A program made the position numbers and the translations under genes. 64,000 bases of DNA from Paracoccus fontiphilus (lineage in GTDB: Bacteria > Pseudomonadota > Alphaproteobacteria > Rhodobacterales > Rhodobacteraceae), in the NCBI RefSeq assembly GCF_017356265.1, contig NZ_JAFNAW010000008.1, forward strand, positions 1 through 64,000. Direction: 5' to 3'. The notes below the pieces were generated by a model. That model ran no database searches, was not told the DNA's origin, and worked only from the letters and a program-made list of their open reading frames with translations. This document shows positions 8,435 to 16,903 of the stretch, one piece after another (position 1 is the stretch's first letter; each line of letters starts with the position of its first letter).

Positions 8435-9583
8435 TCAAGCCGCCGCCCGCCACATCCGGTATCGTCCCTGCCCTGTTACCTCCCGGATGAGGCCACGCTC
8501 GACCATCCAGTCGATGTTGCGCTGAACCGTTGCCCGATGCGTGCCTGTCAGTTTCTGGGCCATTTGGACTGAGACCAGAGGCCAGCTTGTGAAGAGGCCC
8601 CGCAGCATCGGTGGCGTCTTGCCCGAAAGTGGCGCCATCGTTCGCTCCGCGGCAGCCGACCAGTCCTCGATCTCCTCGAGCCGGCGCAGGGCTGCGAAGG
8701 TCGCGCTCTCCATCGCGTTGAGCCAGCGCGCCAACCGGGCCGGCGGGTCCCCGGTTGCGCGGAAGCCCCCTCCTCCGCCCATTGCGATCGGTGCGAAGAA
8801 AGCGCCGGGCGTGCTCCCTGACGGCGCGAGATCGCCGATCGCGACACGCACCGCTGTCACCGCGGCCTCCAGCGGATCATCGATCGGCGACAGCTCCGCG
8901 ATATGCCAGAGATGGAAGCCCACGCAGGCCCGTGTCACGGGGTGGAGGTCTTCGGCCTGATCCATCATCGCGAGCCATCCGGCGGCCCGGTCATCGAATG
9001 CTTCGCGCTCTGCCATCTCGACGACGCGCGAAGAGGCCTTTGCCCGTTCGAAACGCTCTCCCTGCCCCGGCCGGTCGCGCCGATCAAGGAAGGCCTCCAG
9101 GTCGTCCGTTCCGGACCGAAGCGTCAGCAGCGCGGGTCCGCCGGACAGTCGGCGCACGGCCCAGCCGATCCGGTACATGGCCTGCGCATCATCCGTTGCG
9201 GTCGACACCCGCAGCGCCATGTAGAGTGACAGCCGGTCGAGTCCAATCCGGTCCTGCGTCAACCAGCTGAGATCCGCGGCTTCGATCAGGGCGAGCCGTT
9301 GCCGCCAGCCAGCCGGGCCGCGGCGCAGGCGTTCATCGAGGATCCCCAGGCGCGCAGCAACACGGGCGAGCTGCGCCGCCTGCCCGGCCTCGGCCGCGCG
9401 CCAGGCATCGACGATTTCAGATTCCCTGGCCTCGGGCGCGGGTCCGGGCGGCAGGTAAACCGGCTCGTCCTCAAGCGCCCCGGGCAGAAACCAGAGATCC
9501 GCGTTATCCTCGTCTTCGGACGCCTCCAGGTCTTCAAGAGGCACCCCGTCATCGTCCCATGATCTATGGCTAAATTTTCTCAT
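8435..9583 (-). CDS. RHE_PE00001/DUF1612 family DNA-binding protein
   Basis: A 382-residue cytoplasmic protein resembling the DUF1612 ('RHE_PE00001') family of rhizobial and Rhodobacterales plasmids. The N-terminus is acidic (LEDLEASEDEDNADLWFLPG). The middle is helical, containing DRIGLDRLSLYMALRV and HPVTRACVGFHLWHIAELSP. The C-terminus (about 330-375) is a winged-helix-like segment, VQMAQKLTGTHRATVQRNID then MVERGLIREVTGQGRYRMW. The last part suggests DNA binding; the biological role is unknown. It stands alone between an IS5 remnant and a dead recombinase. The ATG at 9583 is the only good start. Confidence 0.75.
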   Translation of the reverse strand: MRKFSHRSWDDDGVPLEDLEASEDEDNADLWFLPGALEDEPVYLPPGPAPEARESEIVDAWRAAEAGQAAQLARVAARLGILDERLRRGPAGWRQRLALIEAADLSWLTQDRIGLDRLSLYMALRVSTATDDAQAMYRIGWAVRRLSGGPALLTLRSGTDDLEAFLDRRDRPGQGERFERAKASSRVVEMAEREAFDDRAAGWLAMMDQAEDLHPVTRACVGFHLWHIAELSPIDDPLEAAVTAVRVAIGDLAPSGSTPGAFFAPIAMGGGGGFRATGDPPARLARWLNAMESATFAALRRLEEIEDWSAAAERTMAPLSGKTPPMLRGLFTSWPLVSVQMAQKLTGTHRATVQRNIDWMVERGLIREVTGQGRYRMWRAAA

Positions 9584-9841
9584 ATGCGCATTATAGGACT
9601 ATTTTGCGCTCTTGGAGAAGGAATTTGAGATCTCTCCGTTTTCTCTACTATAGAGGTGTTCGAGCATGCCGTCTTCTCGGGACTGTTGGAGCGCCTCTCG
9701 TGAGCTTCAGCCCATAAAAACAAGGCTTCTCGTGCTCTGCACGACGAGAGAAATACCCATTGCACACGTTTACAAACGGTCGTTTTATCATGCTTTATGA
9801 ATATGTAAGATACGACGCGGCAGCGAAAAATGGAACTTTCC

Positions 9842-10686
9842 ATGCCGCTCATCGGCTATGCCCGCGTCTCGACCGGCGAGCAGACCCTTTACCCGCAGTT
9901 GGTGGAACTGCGCCAGGAGGGCTGCATGATCATCCATGAGGAGCACGCCTCAGGCGCCGACCGCTCGCGCCCTGCCCTCACGCGCCTCCTGGCCGCGATC
10001 CGACCCGGCGACACGCTGGTGGTGGTCCGTCTTGACGGGCTGGCCTACTCTCTGGTTCAGCTCCTCCGTCCCTGGGCGATCCCATCGACACCGCCACGCC
10101 GCAGGGCCGTTTCTCGATGCAGGTGATGGGCGCGGTCGCCGAATTCGAGCGTGCGCTGATCCGCGAGCGGACCAAGGCAGGCTTGCGCTCGGCCCGCGCG
10201 CAAGGCCGGGTCGGCGGCAATCCAGGCCTGCGGGCAGGCGACCGCGAGGCCATCCGCAAGCTGCGGCTGACCCGTGACGAGAGCTATTTCCGGAAGCTGG
10301 AGGTCTCGGTCGAGGCCTGGCTCCTCTTGGTGCGCCGGTACCGCCCGGACATGACCTGGGGCGATCTGGCACGCTTCATCACCGTCCGGACCGGACAGGC
10401 CTGGTCTGTCGAGCGGCTGTAGCGCGCCGCCGATCGTTATGTCCGCGACGGCCTGCTGCCTGAGGTGGTGCTGGATTGCCCGCCGCGCCGCACGCCTGAC
10501 GATCGCCTGCTGGCCATTGTCGCGGGGATGCGCCAGGGCGATCCCGAACTGACGCTCGCCGGCATCGCCAGCCCGCTGGAGGCCATGCGTGAGCGGACTC
10601 CTCGGGGCATTGGCAAGTAGCATCCCTTCACCGTCAGGATGCTGTTGCAACGGGCCGACAGGATGGGGTTGGTTGGCGGCGCGTGA
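9842..10686 (+). pseudogene. Serine recombinase (resolvase/invertase), decayed
   Basis: The N-terminus MPLIGYARVSTGEQTLYPQL carries the catalytic Ser of resolvases (ARVSTGEQ). After LDGLAYSLVQLL the frame jumps: SLGDPIDTATPQGRFSMQV continues in another frame, with some 15-20 codons missing. MGAVAEFERALIRERTKAGL follows, then a TAG at 10420-10422, after which the same frame carries on (RAADRYVRDGLLPEVVLDCP) to a further TAG at 10618-10620 and HPFTVRMLLQRADRMGLV. Deletion, frameshift and two stops make it inactive. An in-frame ATG at 9830 is an alternative start. Confidence 0.87.
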
Positions 10687-11400
10687 GGGGCAAAGGACCC
10701 TGCCCGAGCCGCTCTGGTCCAGAAGCGCAGCCACGGCGGCTTCCAGCTTGCAGCGGCAGATAGCCGAAACGTCGCGGCCGGCCGATTTCCAAGCGACCTT
10801 TGGCGGCGCTGCATTTGGCGCTGCTCTGGGGACGCGGGATTTGGAAGCTCGTCCTGGCGTGGCCGTCGCCCAGGGCCGGGTGTATTCTCCGGCGTGTCAC
10901 TCCCCTGCCCCGCAAATCGGCGCAGCACGTCCAACTCGTCCTAGACAGACCGCGTGTCCCAGTCTTTCAGTTCGGCCGCGATGGCAGTAGCCAGGCATGG
11001 GCCGAGGGGACTTCCTGGAATACTTCAGTGCCTCGCCAAGGGCGTAGACCATGCGGATGAAGGTGCGGATATGGCGGCGCTTCTGATAGCCTGAGAGCTT
11101 GAATAGGATCGCCATAACGGTGTCGGGATCGTGTTCGGCAGTGTGCGGGTCTATCAAAAATGCGGCGATAGAACTGTTCGAGCGCATTACCCCACGCGGC
11201 AAGTCCCGCGTCAATGCTGTCCAACCTTTCCGCACCACCGTGCCGGTCAGAAGCTGGTGATAGGCGGTCAGGCGGCGCCAGGCCTGGATCAGTTTGTAGC
11301 GGCCATCCCTGCTCGGCTGCACTCGGATCGGGTTCGACGGGCTGATATAGCGGATCGACCGCACCAATTCGGCCGTTCAAATCCCGCTGCGGTCGCGCGG
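10687..11400. other. Unassigned stretch between recombinase and parS cluster
   Basis: Open frames exist on both strands (for example minus 10897-11367 and 10967-11380, which overlap each other) but none shows a recognisable family, a ribosome binding site or consistent codon use. Probably remnants of mobile DNA. Confidence 0.4.
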
Positions 11401-11408
11401 TCGTAGCG

Positions 11409-11426
11409 CTGTGCCCGCGGGCACAG
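11409..11426. promoter_or_regulatory. parS: parS-like palindrome 1
   Basis: Perfect 18-base palindrome CTGTGCCCGCGGGCACAG, 546 bases beyond the repC stop. It is part of a family sharing TGTGNCCG/CGGNCACA. RepB (ParB-type) binding to such palindromes is the usual centromere arrangement in repABC plasmids. Confidence 0.75.
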
Positions 11427-11537
11427 TGGCATGATCTTGTCTATCCTGGTACGTAGGCTTTTAAGCTGGAAAGGTTTCGGTGCCTTTGCGCGAACAGATG
11501 AACACGTAGGCTTCAATGGCAGCCCACACTGCAACCG

Positions 11538-11557
11538 ACTGTGACCGCGGTCACAGT
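11538..11557. promoter_or_regulatory. parS: parS-like palindrome 2
   Basis: Perfect 20-base palindrome ACTGTGACCGCGGTCACAGT. It differs from copy 1 by paired changes in both arms, which keep the symmetry. Confidence 0.75.
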
Positions 11558-11654
11558 GGCCGATGACATCCACAACAAAGGCCTCAATTGCCACTGCTGG
11601 AACTAGCCTGCTCAACTGTTGCGGTGCATAGCGACCTAAATATCTGGGCATGCC

Positions 11655-11673
11655 ACTGTGGCCGTGGTCACGT
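11655..11673. promoter_or_regulatory. parS-like palindrome 3, degenerate
   Basis: ACTGTGGCCGTGGTCACGT is a degenerate copy of palindrome 2 with unpaired changes. It may be a weak site. Confidence 0.45.
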
Positions 11674-11862
11674 ATGAGGGGTCGTGTGAGCATTTATGGT
11701 GGGCGCCCCAAGGTTTAGTACGTCAGGGCGGTGTCGCAGCAGATGTATCATTGTGGTAGACTTGATGACTAAAGCTCCGGGCGGTTGCTGTCCCAGGCGG
11801 AGATGGTGGATACGGAGCCCGCCATTTCCAACTGAGAAAAACTGACCCTATTCGGAACCCCT

Positions 11863-11878
11863 TGTGCCCGCGGGCACA
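11863..11878. promoter_or_regulatory. parS: parS-like palindrome 4
   Basis: Perfect 16-base palindrome TGTGCCCGCGGGCACA, 94 bases beyond the repC stop. Confidence 0.72.
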
Positions 11879-11971
11879 GTGGTTCGCCGAATTGGTAACC
11901 TCCGCAGACTCTGCAAAAACTAGCTATGCGCGGCTACCGTCGCCAGAATATCTGAGGTCGGATCAAATGCA

Positions 11972-13084
11972 TCAGGACGACGCAGATGAGCCTGCCGCAA
12001 GACGATCCAGCAAGGTGAAGGGATCAAATCGAACAGACCGCTTTCCAACAACAAGGCTGCGGAAATAAGCCTGCATGTTGCGGATCCGGGGCTGTAGCTG
12101 CACCATGGCCAGGACAGTGATGGCAGCTTCGCGGACGCCGAGGCGTTCCCTTGCTTTGGTGAGGAGGGCGTGGTCGATGCCGATCATCGGCGCCAGCATG
12201 CGAGCGTGGTTATCTGCGGCGTCCCACGTCGTGACTGGCTCCAGTGCGAACTCCATCGCGATTGGGCAACCTATTTGTAGTTTCACCAACATACCCTGTG
12301 CACAATCTTCATCTCGTTCCTCAGCTTCCTTACGCAAGTCTGATTCATGGTTTTCAGTGTAAGACTTAAGAGGATGTCGGTCATTTTGACCGGCAGTGGC
12401 GGTCATCGGATCGGTCCAGTTTTCTTTGGTCTCCGGCGCATCGGAAGGGTAGGGGGGGTGTCGCTCGTCCTTCTCCGAGATTCTGTTGTCAAGTTCGGCA
12501 AGGATGTCTTCTAGAAGGGCAGGCGTCAGGGACGTGCGACGCAGCATTTTCCGTGCGACGTTCGTGTCTATTCCATCGTGCCCGCGGTCATCGATCCAGG
12601 CAAGCCGTGCGAGGATCTTGGTTCTAAGGTGCCTCATATGAGCCTTGTCGCGCTCATATGAGGCAAGGGCATCGGACCACCGCTCGCGGTTGTTGATCAT
12701 TGGCGACAGGTCGATCCCATAAGCTTCAACGGCACCGCTTTGCGGATCGCGGGTGCTGTATCGCTTCCCGTTGGGGCTGCTGCGCCGCTGGATTACCCCG
12801 GCCTCTGCCAGTTCAGCCAGGTGCCTGCGGATGGTCTTGTCGCTGACTCCGGCAAGTCGGCGTTGCAATTCAGCATTCGAGGCGAAGCAAATCATCCCAC
12901 GGCCGGGCTTAAGGCAACTGAGAAGCGCGGACAAGGTCTGCACTACTTTGGGCTTGATGCCGAGACGAGGCGCCGCATCGCGAAGCACCCGGAAGATGCC
13001 CCATGTTTCGTCGGCCCTAGCTGCGAGGGTAGCTGGGCTCATCGCGAGGCCACTAACTCGCGAAATTGCTCGTTGAAATGTCAT
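11972..13084 (-). CDS. repC: Plasmid replication initiator RepC
   Basis: A 370-residue RepC. The N-terminus has a winged-helix DNA-binding part: GIFRVLRDAAPRLGIKPKVV, FASNAELQRRLAGVSDKTIR, then HLAELAEAGVIQRRSSPNGK. The C-terminus ends VLAMVQLQPRIRNMQAYFRS with a short tail. RepC initiates replication at an origin usually inside its own gene; the AT-richer stretch around 12280-12380 is a candidate. The ATG at 13084 has GGAGCAGG immediately upstream and fits the family start; a TTG at 13198 would add 38 unrelated residues. It is separated from repB by the counter-transcribed RNA gene, as in other repABC units. Confidence 0.92.
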   Translation of the reverse strand: MTFQRAISRVSGLAMSPATLAARADETWGIFRVLRDAAPRLGIKPKVVQTLSALLSCLKPGRGMICFASNAELQRRLAGVSDKTIRRHLAELAEAGVIQRRSSPNGKRYSTRDPQSGAVEAYGIDLSPMINNRERWSDALASYERDKAHMRHLRTKILARLAWIDDRGHDGIDTNVARKMLRRTSLTPALLEDILAELDNRISEKDERHPPYPSDAPETKENWTDPMTATAGQNDRHPLKSYTENHESDLRKEAEERDEDCAQGMLVKLQIGCPIAMEFALEPVTTWDAADNHARMLAPMIGIDHALLTKARERLGVREAAITVLAMVQLQPRIRNMQAYFRSLVVGKRSVRFDPFTLLDRLAAGSSASS

Positions 13085-13185
13085 CCTGCTCCGCAGGGGG
13101 ACCGTAAGCCCATGCGTCACCAGCCTCTGCCCGGGGTTTCTCAGAAACGCAGACAAACTTCTCCCGCCAACCGAATCGGTTGTTG

Positions 13186-13215
13186 TTGACGGGCACAATG
13201 GAGGCTGCTAGTAAT
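13186..13215 (+). promoter_or_regulatory. Promoter of the repB-repC antisense RNA
   Basis: TTGACG (13186-13191) and AGTAAT (13210-13215), 18 bases apart, face away from repC on the plus strand, opposite to repABC, and precede the small RNA predicted next. Confidence 0.65.
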
Positions 13216-13218
13216 GAA

Positions 13219-13280
13219 GGTGCAAAACTCGAGAACTAGCAGGGCCTTCCGAGGGTGACTTCGGGGGGCTCTTTCCTTTT
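13219..13280 (+). ncRNA. Counter-transcribed incompatibility RNA (ctRNA)
   Basis: A roughly 60-base plus-strand RNA is predicted from promoter to terminator in the repB-repC gap. It ends in a 12-pair stem (13242-13253 with 13260-13271, some G-U pairs, loop GGTGAC) followed by TTTCCTTTT. An upstream arm GCTAGT/ACTAGC (13205-13210 and 13235-13240) may form an alternative structure in the repC leader. In repABC plasmids an antisense RNA in this position and orientation represses repC and sets copy number and incompatibility; size and place match. No transcript evidence is available here. Confidence 0.75.
13242..13280 (+). terminator. ctRNA terminator
   Basis: Stem GGGCCTTCCGAG paired with the segment ending GGGGGGCTC, followed by a T-rich run. 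It points along the plus strand, away from repC. Confidence 0.72.
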
Positions 13281-13336
13281 CCGGTCTCCGTTGCGCTCCT
13301 TTCTGTTTTGCTCGTGTTGATCAAAGGGAAGGGGGT

Positions 13337-14359
13337 TCAGCCCTCTCCCCGGCTCTTCGACCAATGATCGTGGATCATCTGGACGATCTCGTCCGCGTTC
13401 TCCTCAAACCACTGTCCGAACTGGGGCTGGTGTCTCAACGAGACGCTCAGCGAAAGGCTACGGCCGGTCTTTTTCATGGTCCCGAGATGTCGCCCGCCGA
13501 GATCGAAACGGCGGATGTCGGAACCAAGCGCCCTGTCTTTCACCGCTGTGACCGCGGGCACAGCGGCTTTGCGCCCGGGCACAGGTGCCACCGGGGCGTC
13601 GGCAAGACCGGCTAGTCTCTGGGCCTGCAACAGGATGTTCTCGAATCGTTCTGACCCAGTAGAAGGCGTGTCGCTCTTTTCGGGAACGAGGGACAGAAGA
13701 TCTATGCCATGCTCGCGCGCTAGGAAGGCTAGCTCGGTCCATTGCCTGCGGCCAATTTCGGGCGCGGCGCCGATAAAGAGGATTACCTCGACCGGGACAT
13801 TGTCCACCACGGTGTTCATCTTCGAGATAGCCGTCCTGTCAAGGCCCAGAGCATCCTGGATGACTTGGTTCTGGTATCCAGCTTCCCGCAGCTCCCGGAC
13901 GAAGAGGGCCTTCTCGATATAGGAAGGATCGACCCTGAGGTTGTTCTCCTGCCCCTGTGCGATGATTGCCGCGTCCTCGGCCAAATGGCGAACGATCGCC
14001 TTGATACGCATCCCGTTGCCGAGACTGCGCACCGCAGCCAAACGGCGGCGGCCATAGACGATGATAAACCGATTCATGCTGTCTGGATGGGGCCGCACCA
14101 AAATGGGCACCTGCTGCCCATGGGTGCAGATGCTCTCAGCGAGGCGGGCTATGTCGGCCGCCTCCAGTGCGATGCGGTCCTGGATGCCCGACTCGTCGAT
14201 CACCCAGGGATCGAGTTCTTGGATCCCGCTGGCGGACATGTCGCGCAGCGTGTTGCCGAGGGCGGCCATTGAAGGGGCCCCCTGCCTGCGTAGCGCGACA
14301 GTGCTGATGGGCGGAGCGGCTGCGTCGAGAGCTGCCTCGAAGACGTTCTTGCGTCCCAT
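13337..14359 (-). CDS. repB: Partitioning protein RepB (ParB family)
   Basis: A 340-residue ParB-type centromere-binding protein. The N-terminal ParB/Srx-like domain includes QQVPILVRPHP and IVYGRRRLAAVRSLG (residues about 80-115); QGQENNLRVDPSYIEKALFV follows, then the HTH VIQDALGLDRTAISKMNTVV near 175-195. The ATG overlaps the repA stop (TGATG, 14357-14361), giving translational coupling. A parS-like palindrome lies inside the gene at 13545. RepB works with RepA to segregate the plasmid. Confidence 0.93.
   Translation of the reverse strand: MGRKNVFEAALDAAAPPISTVALRRQGAPSMAALGNTLRDMSASGIQELDPWVIDESGIQDRIALEAADIARLAESICTHGQQVPILVRPHPDSMNRFIIVYGRRRLAAVRSLGNGMRIKAIVRHLAEDAAIIAQGQENNLRVDPSYIEKALFVRELREAGYQNQVIQDALGLDRTAISKMNTVVDNVPVEVILFIGAAPEIGRRQWTELAFLAREHGIDLLSLVPEKSDTPSTGSERFENILLQAQRLAGLADAPVAPVPGRKAAVPAVTAVKDRALGSDIRRFDLGGRHLGTMKKTGRSLSLSVSLRHQPQFGQWFEENADEIVQMIHDHWSKSRGEG
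13545..13564. promoter_or_regulatory. parS-like palindrome 5, inside repB
   Basis: GCTGTGACCGCGGGCACAGC, symmetric except at one pair, lies within the repB coding region; a half-site CCCGGGCACAGG follows at 13573. It may load RepB next to its own operon. Confidence 0.6.
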
Positions 14360-15567
14360 CAGACACGCCCCCAGGACCGCTGGATCAGACCCTCGACCTC
14401 ATGTGTCACTGCCGTGCAGCTTTGTACTGCCCGGTCGAGCGTCTTGCGCAGCAGCTTTGCGGGATCGATCTCGAAAACTGTCTGCTGCGTCATGCCCGCA
14501 TCGCTGATCGCGGTGGACTTCAGCATCGGGTTGGTTAGCACCTCGTCCTGCAGAATGGTCCGGAGATAGGCGGCCATCTGGGTCTGCGGGCCATCCGAGG
14601 GCTCATAGCGGGTCAGCAGGAACTTCACGAAGTTCCAGGAGATCGGCTCCGACCGGCTGGTATGGGTCTGGATGGTGCGGAACAGGTCGCCCGCGAGGCT
14701 GAGGAACTGTGACATGGAGGCGATGTCCAACATACTAGGTACGACCGTGACGATCAGCCCGGAGCTTGCCGCGAGCGCAGAGAGGGTCGTGAAGCCCAGC
14801 TGTGGCGGGCAGTCGATAATGACCACGTCATAGCGGTCCTGGACACGATCCAACTGGATCGACAGCCGCTCGGCGAAGTTAGGCGTGATCCGTTGGCTCA
14901 GCGCATAAGCCGTATTGGTCTCGTATTCGGCAAGAATCAAGCCGGCAGGCGCCAGATCCAAGTTGTGAAAATAGGTCTTCAGGATGATGTGCTCCATACC
15001 CACCTGCTCTTCGTCGTAGCGCAGGCAGTCATAGACCGTGCCGTTCTCCTGAAACTCTAGTTCCGGACGATAGCCAAAAAGCGTCGTAAGGCTGGCTTGG
15101 GCGTCCAGATCGACGGCAAGGACCCGGTAGCCATCGAGGGCCAGCTTCTGGGCAACATGCGCCGCCGAGGTGGTCTTGCCCGACCCTCCCTTGAAATTTA
15201 CAAAGCTGATGACTTGCATGGCATCGCCCGGCTGGCGGCCTGGCCGATAGGTCAGGTCCTTCTTGCCAGTGCGGAACATATGGTCGCGGATCTGGTCAAT
15301 CGCCTCGGCGCTGAACCAACGATGGCCCCGCTTGTCCAAGGTTGGCTGGGGAAAATCAGGATCGTCTGCCAGGCGGGTGTTGAGATTCGAATTGGAGATC
15401 CCCGTCAGCTCGCAGACCTCGCGGGCCGAGAACAACCGCAAGGCCTTTCTTTCCTCCGGCCGGAAGGCGTTCTTCATCTGCCGGTCCAAAGACGTGGCGA
15501 GGCTTTCGGCGAATTCCGTGATACGGTCCGAATCGAAGCTGCGCCTGAGCAGGCTGAGATCGTTCAT
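14359..15567 (-). CDS. repA: Partitioning ATPase RepA (ParA family)
   Basis: A 402-residue ParA-type ATPase. The N-terminal HTH region includes LFSAREVCELTGISNSNLNT, used for autorepression. The deviant Walker A FVNFKGGSGKTTSAAHVAQK follows near residue 123, Walker A' is VLAVDLDAQASLTTLFGY, and Walker B is YDVVIIDCPPQLGF. The ATG at 15567 has GAGG 5 bases upstream and fits family length; the frame extends to 15684 but crosses the operator. RepA powers segregation and, with RepB, represses the repABC promoter. Confidence 0.94.
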   Translation of the reverse strand: MNDLSLLRRSFDSDRITEFAESLATSLDRQMKNAFRPEERKALRLFSAREVCELTGISNSNLNTRLADDPDFPQPTLDKRGHRWFSAEAIDQIRDHMFRTGKKDLTYRPGRQPGDAMQVISFVNFKGGSGKTTSAAHVAQKLALDGYRVLAVDLDAQASLTTLFGYRPELEFQENGTVYDCLRYDEEQVGMEHIILKTYFHNLDLAPAGLILAEYETNTAYALSQRITPNFAERLSIQLDRVQDRYDVVIIDCPPQLGFTTLSALAASSGLIVTVVPSMLDIASMSQFLSLAGDLFRTIQTHTSRSEPISWNFVKFLLTRYEPSDGPQTQMAAYLRTILQDEVLTNPMLKSTAISDAGMTQQTVFEIDPAKLLRKTLDRAVQSCTAVTHEVEGLIQRSWGRV

Positions 15568-15608
15568 CTTGTCCTCGTCTGCCACCCAATTTCCTGGGCT
15601 TTTCGTCA

Positions 15609-15651
15609 CTTGTATGGTGCTTACGCACCTAATTGCATCCGACCATACAAG
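15609..15651. promoter_or_regulatory. Operator upstream of repA
   Basis: Perfect 10-base inverted repeat CTTGTATGGT (15609-15618) / ACCATACAAG (15642-15651), with a smaller hairpin GGTGC-TTAC-GCACC (15616-15629) inside. It lies 42-84 bases before the repA start, where RepA/RepB autorepression is expected. Confidence 0.7.
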
Positions 15652-16125
15652 ATCTTCAGGGGCTTCCATATGCCAAATTTGCATTTAGGAACGAGTGCAG
15701 CAAGAAAATTGTGGATTGTCATTCCTGTGTGGCGAGGAGGGGACGGTTTTATACCTCATGGCCTAGCACGACTTCGGCAGTCTGCTGGAAACGCCTGTGA
15801 CTGACTCGCATTCTGCTGCCGGCGGGGGATTGCACACACCCCCAGGACCGGGTTTGCGCACCGCTAGTCAACCTGGCTACCCTCGCAAGCGATTGCCACC
15901 CGAAGCCCCGAGATGGAATCCGTGCGGCCCGCCTATTGTGCCCCTGCAGTTTGGCTCGGATCTAGACAGTCGGCGCAGCACACAGGCGCAAAGGAGGGGC
16001 AGGGGTCTAGGCTCAGGGCAAAAGCCGGGGTCGGTCGGTCGCAGCCTGGAGCGAGGTCTCGGCAAGGGCCGGGATGCGGCCTGACCTGGTCATCCTGATC
16101 TTGGACTGTCGTCTCAGCCTCATAA
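15652..16125. other. Non-coding stretch between repABC and toxin gene
   Basis: No supported gene, RNA or repeat was found. The open frames on either strand (such as 15797-16084 plus) have no family resemblance or ribosome binding site. Confidence 0.5.
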
Positions 16126-16443
16126 CTATTTCTCACCAAGGTAATCGTCCTTGAACCGGTCGATCTGATGCATTCGTTCATGCAAGATCGTGACAATGCC
16201 AATGTCGCCATTGGCGAGCCGCTTCCAATATACGACATGACGCTCGTAGCGGAAAAAGCATCCCTCCACCCCGAACTCGGCCGGCACGGGCCGCGACATC
16301 ACACCGCCCGTTTCGAGTTGCTGGAACGCAGAAAATAGGCCGGTGATGTAGGTCTCAGCCTGCGCTTCGCCCCACCGGTCACAGGTGTAGAGATAGATCT
16401 CGTCAATGCGGAGGGATGCTGCCTCTTGGACCCGGATCGTCAT
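16126..16443 (-). CDS. ParE/RelE-family toxin
   Basis: A 105-residue toxin of the ParE/RelE superfamily: N-terminal ASLRIDEIYLYTCDRWGEAQ, middle GLFSAFQQLETGGVM, and the conserved end FRYERHVVYWKRL then ILHERMHQIDRF. ParE members poison DNA gyrase; RelE members cut mRNA; the His/Arg-rich end with HERM fits ParE better. The ATG at 16443 lies 4 bases after the antitoxin stop, so the two are co-translated. As a plasmid addiction module beside repABC it would kill plasmid-free daughter cells. Confidence 0.85.
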   Translation of the reverse strand: MTIRVQEAASLRIDEIYLYTCDRWGEAQAETYITGLFSAFQQLETGGVMSRPVPAEFGVEGCFFRYERHVVYWKRLANGDIGIVTILHERMHQIDRFKDDYLGEK

Positions 16444-16447
16444 GGGC

Positions 16448-16705
16448 TCAAGCGCGCTGGTTCCGAGCAATGACCTCAGTCGCTGTCAGTCGCTTGTAGC
16501 TGTCTTCGGGCGCTGCGAAGGCGCGGGTCAGTTCGGCCTTCAGCCGATCAAACGCTTCGCGCTCAGCCCGCTCCTTGTCGCGCCGGATCAGGTCACGGAT
16601 GTATTCGCTGACGTTCTCATAGGACCCATCCTCGCCTACGTTCGCGGCTACAAAGTCGCTCAAGGCACCTCCAACGCTGACGGTCATCGTTGTCATGCGG
16701 GACAC
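16448..16705 (-). CDS. ParD-like ribbon-helix-helix antitoxin
   Basis: An 85-residue antitoxin. The N-terminal strand MTTMTVSVGGALSDFVAANV and the helix SYENVSEYIRDLIRRDKERA are typical of ParD ribbon-helix-helix proteins; the basic C-terminal half binds the toxin. GTG at 16705 was chosen because AGGAGG lies 6 bases upstream; ATG codons at 16696 and 16690 are inferior. It probably represses its own promoter at 16730-16756. Confidence 0.85.
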   Translation of the reverse strand: MSRMTTMTVSVGGALSDFVAANVGEDGSYENVSEYIRDLIRRDKERAEREAFDRLKAELTRAFAAPEDSYKRLTATEVIARNQRA

Positions 16706-16729
16706 AACTGGCCTCCTGTCGCTATCAGC

Positions 16730-16756
16730 GTCTTCAATATAACCAAAAATGAAGAC
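16730..16756. promoter_or_regulatory. Promoter/operator of the toxin-antitoxin pair
   Basis: Inverted repeat GTCTTCA (16730-16736) / TGAAGAC (16750-16756) surrounds a minus-strand -10-like TATATT; TTGGTT about 16 bases upstream could be -35. This is where ParD-type autoregulation would act. Confidence 0.6.
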
Positions 16757-16903
16757 AAACCAACCTCTGTCTTGGTCTGGGCCGCACCCTTAAAGGCTAC
16801 GGCTAGATAATCCGGGTTGTACGACGCGGAGCAGGACTGCAGCCGTGCCGTTAACCGGCGCCAAATGCGCGACCGACGTGCGATGACCAACAGGAGCTGC
16901 CTC

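Noticed and set aside
10897-11380. Two overlapping minus-strand frames resembling transposase scraps
   Set aside because: They overlap each other in different phases, lack ribosome binding sites and match no family I can name.
13085-13198. TTG start of repC at 13198
   Set aside because: It would add 38 residues unrelated to RepC and no ribosome binding site is seen there; ATG 13084 has GGAGCAGG.
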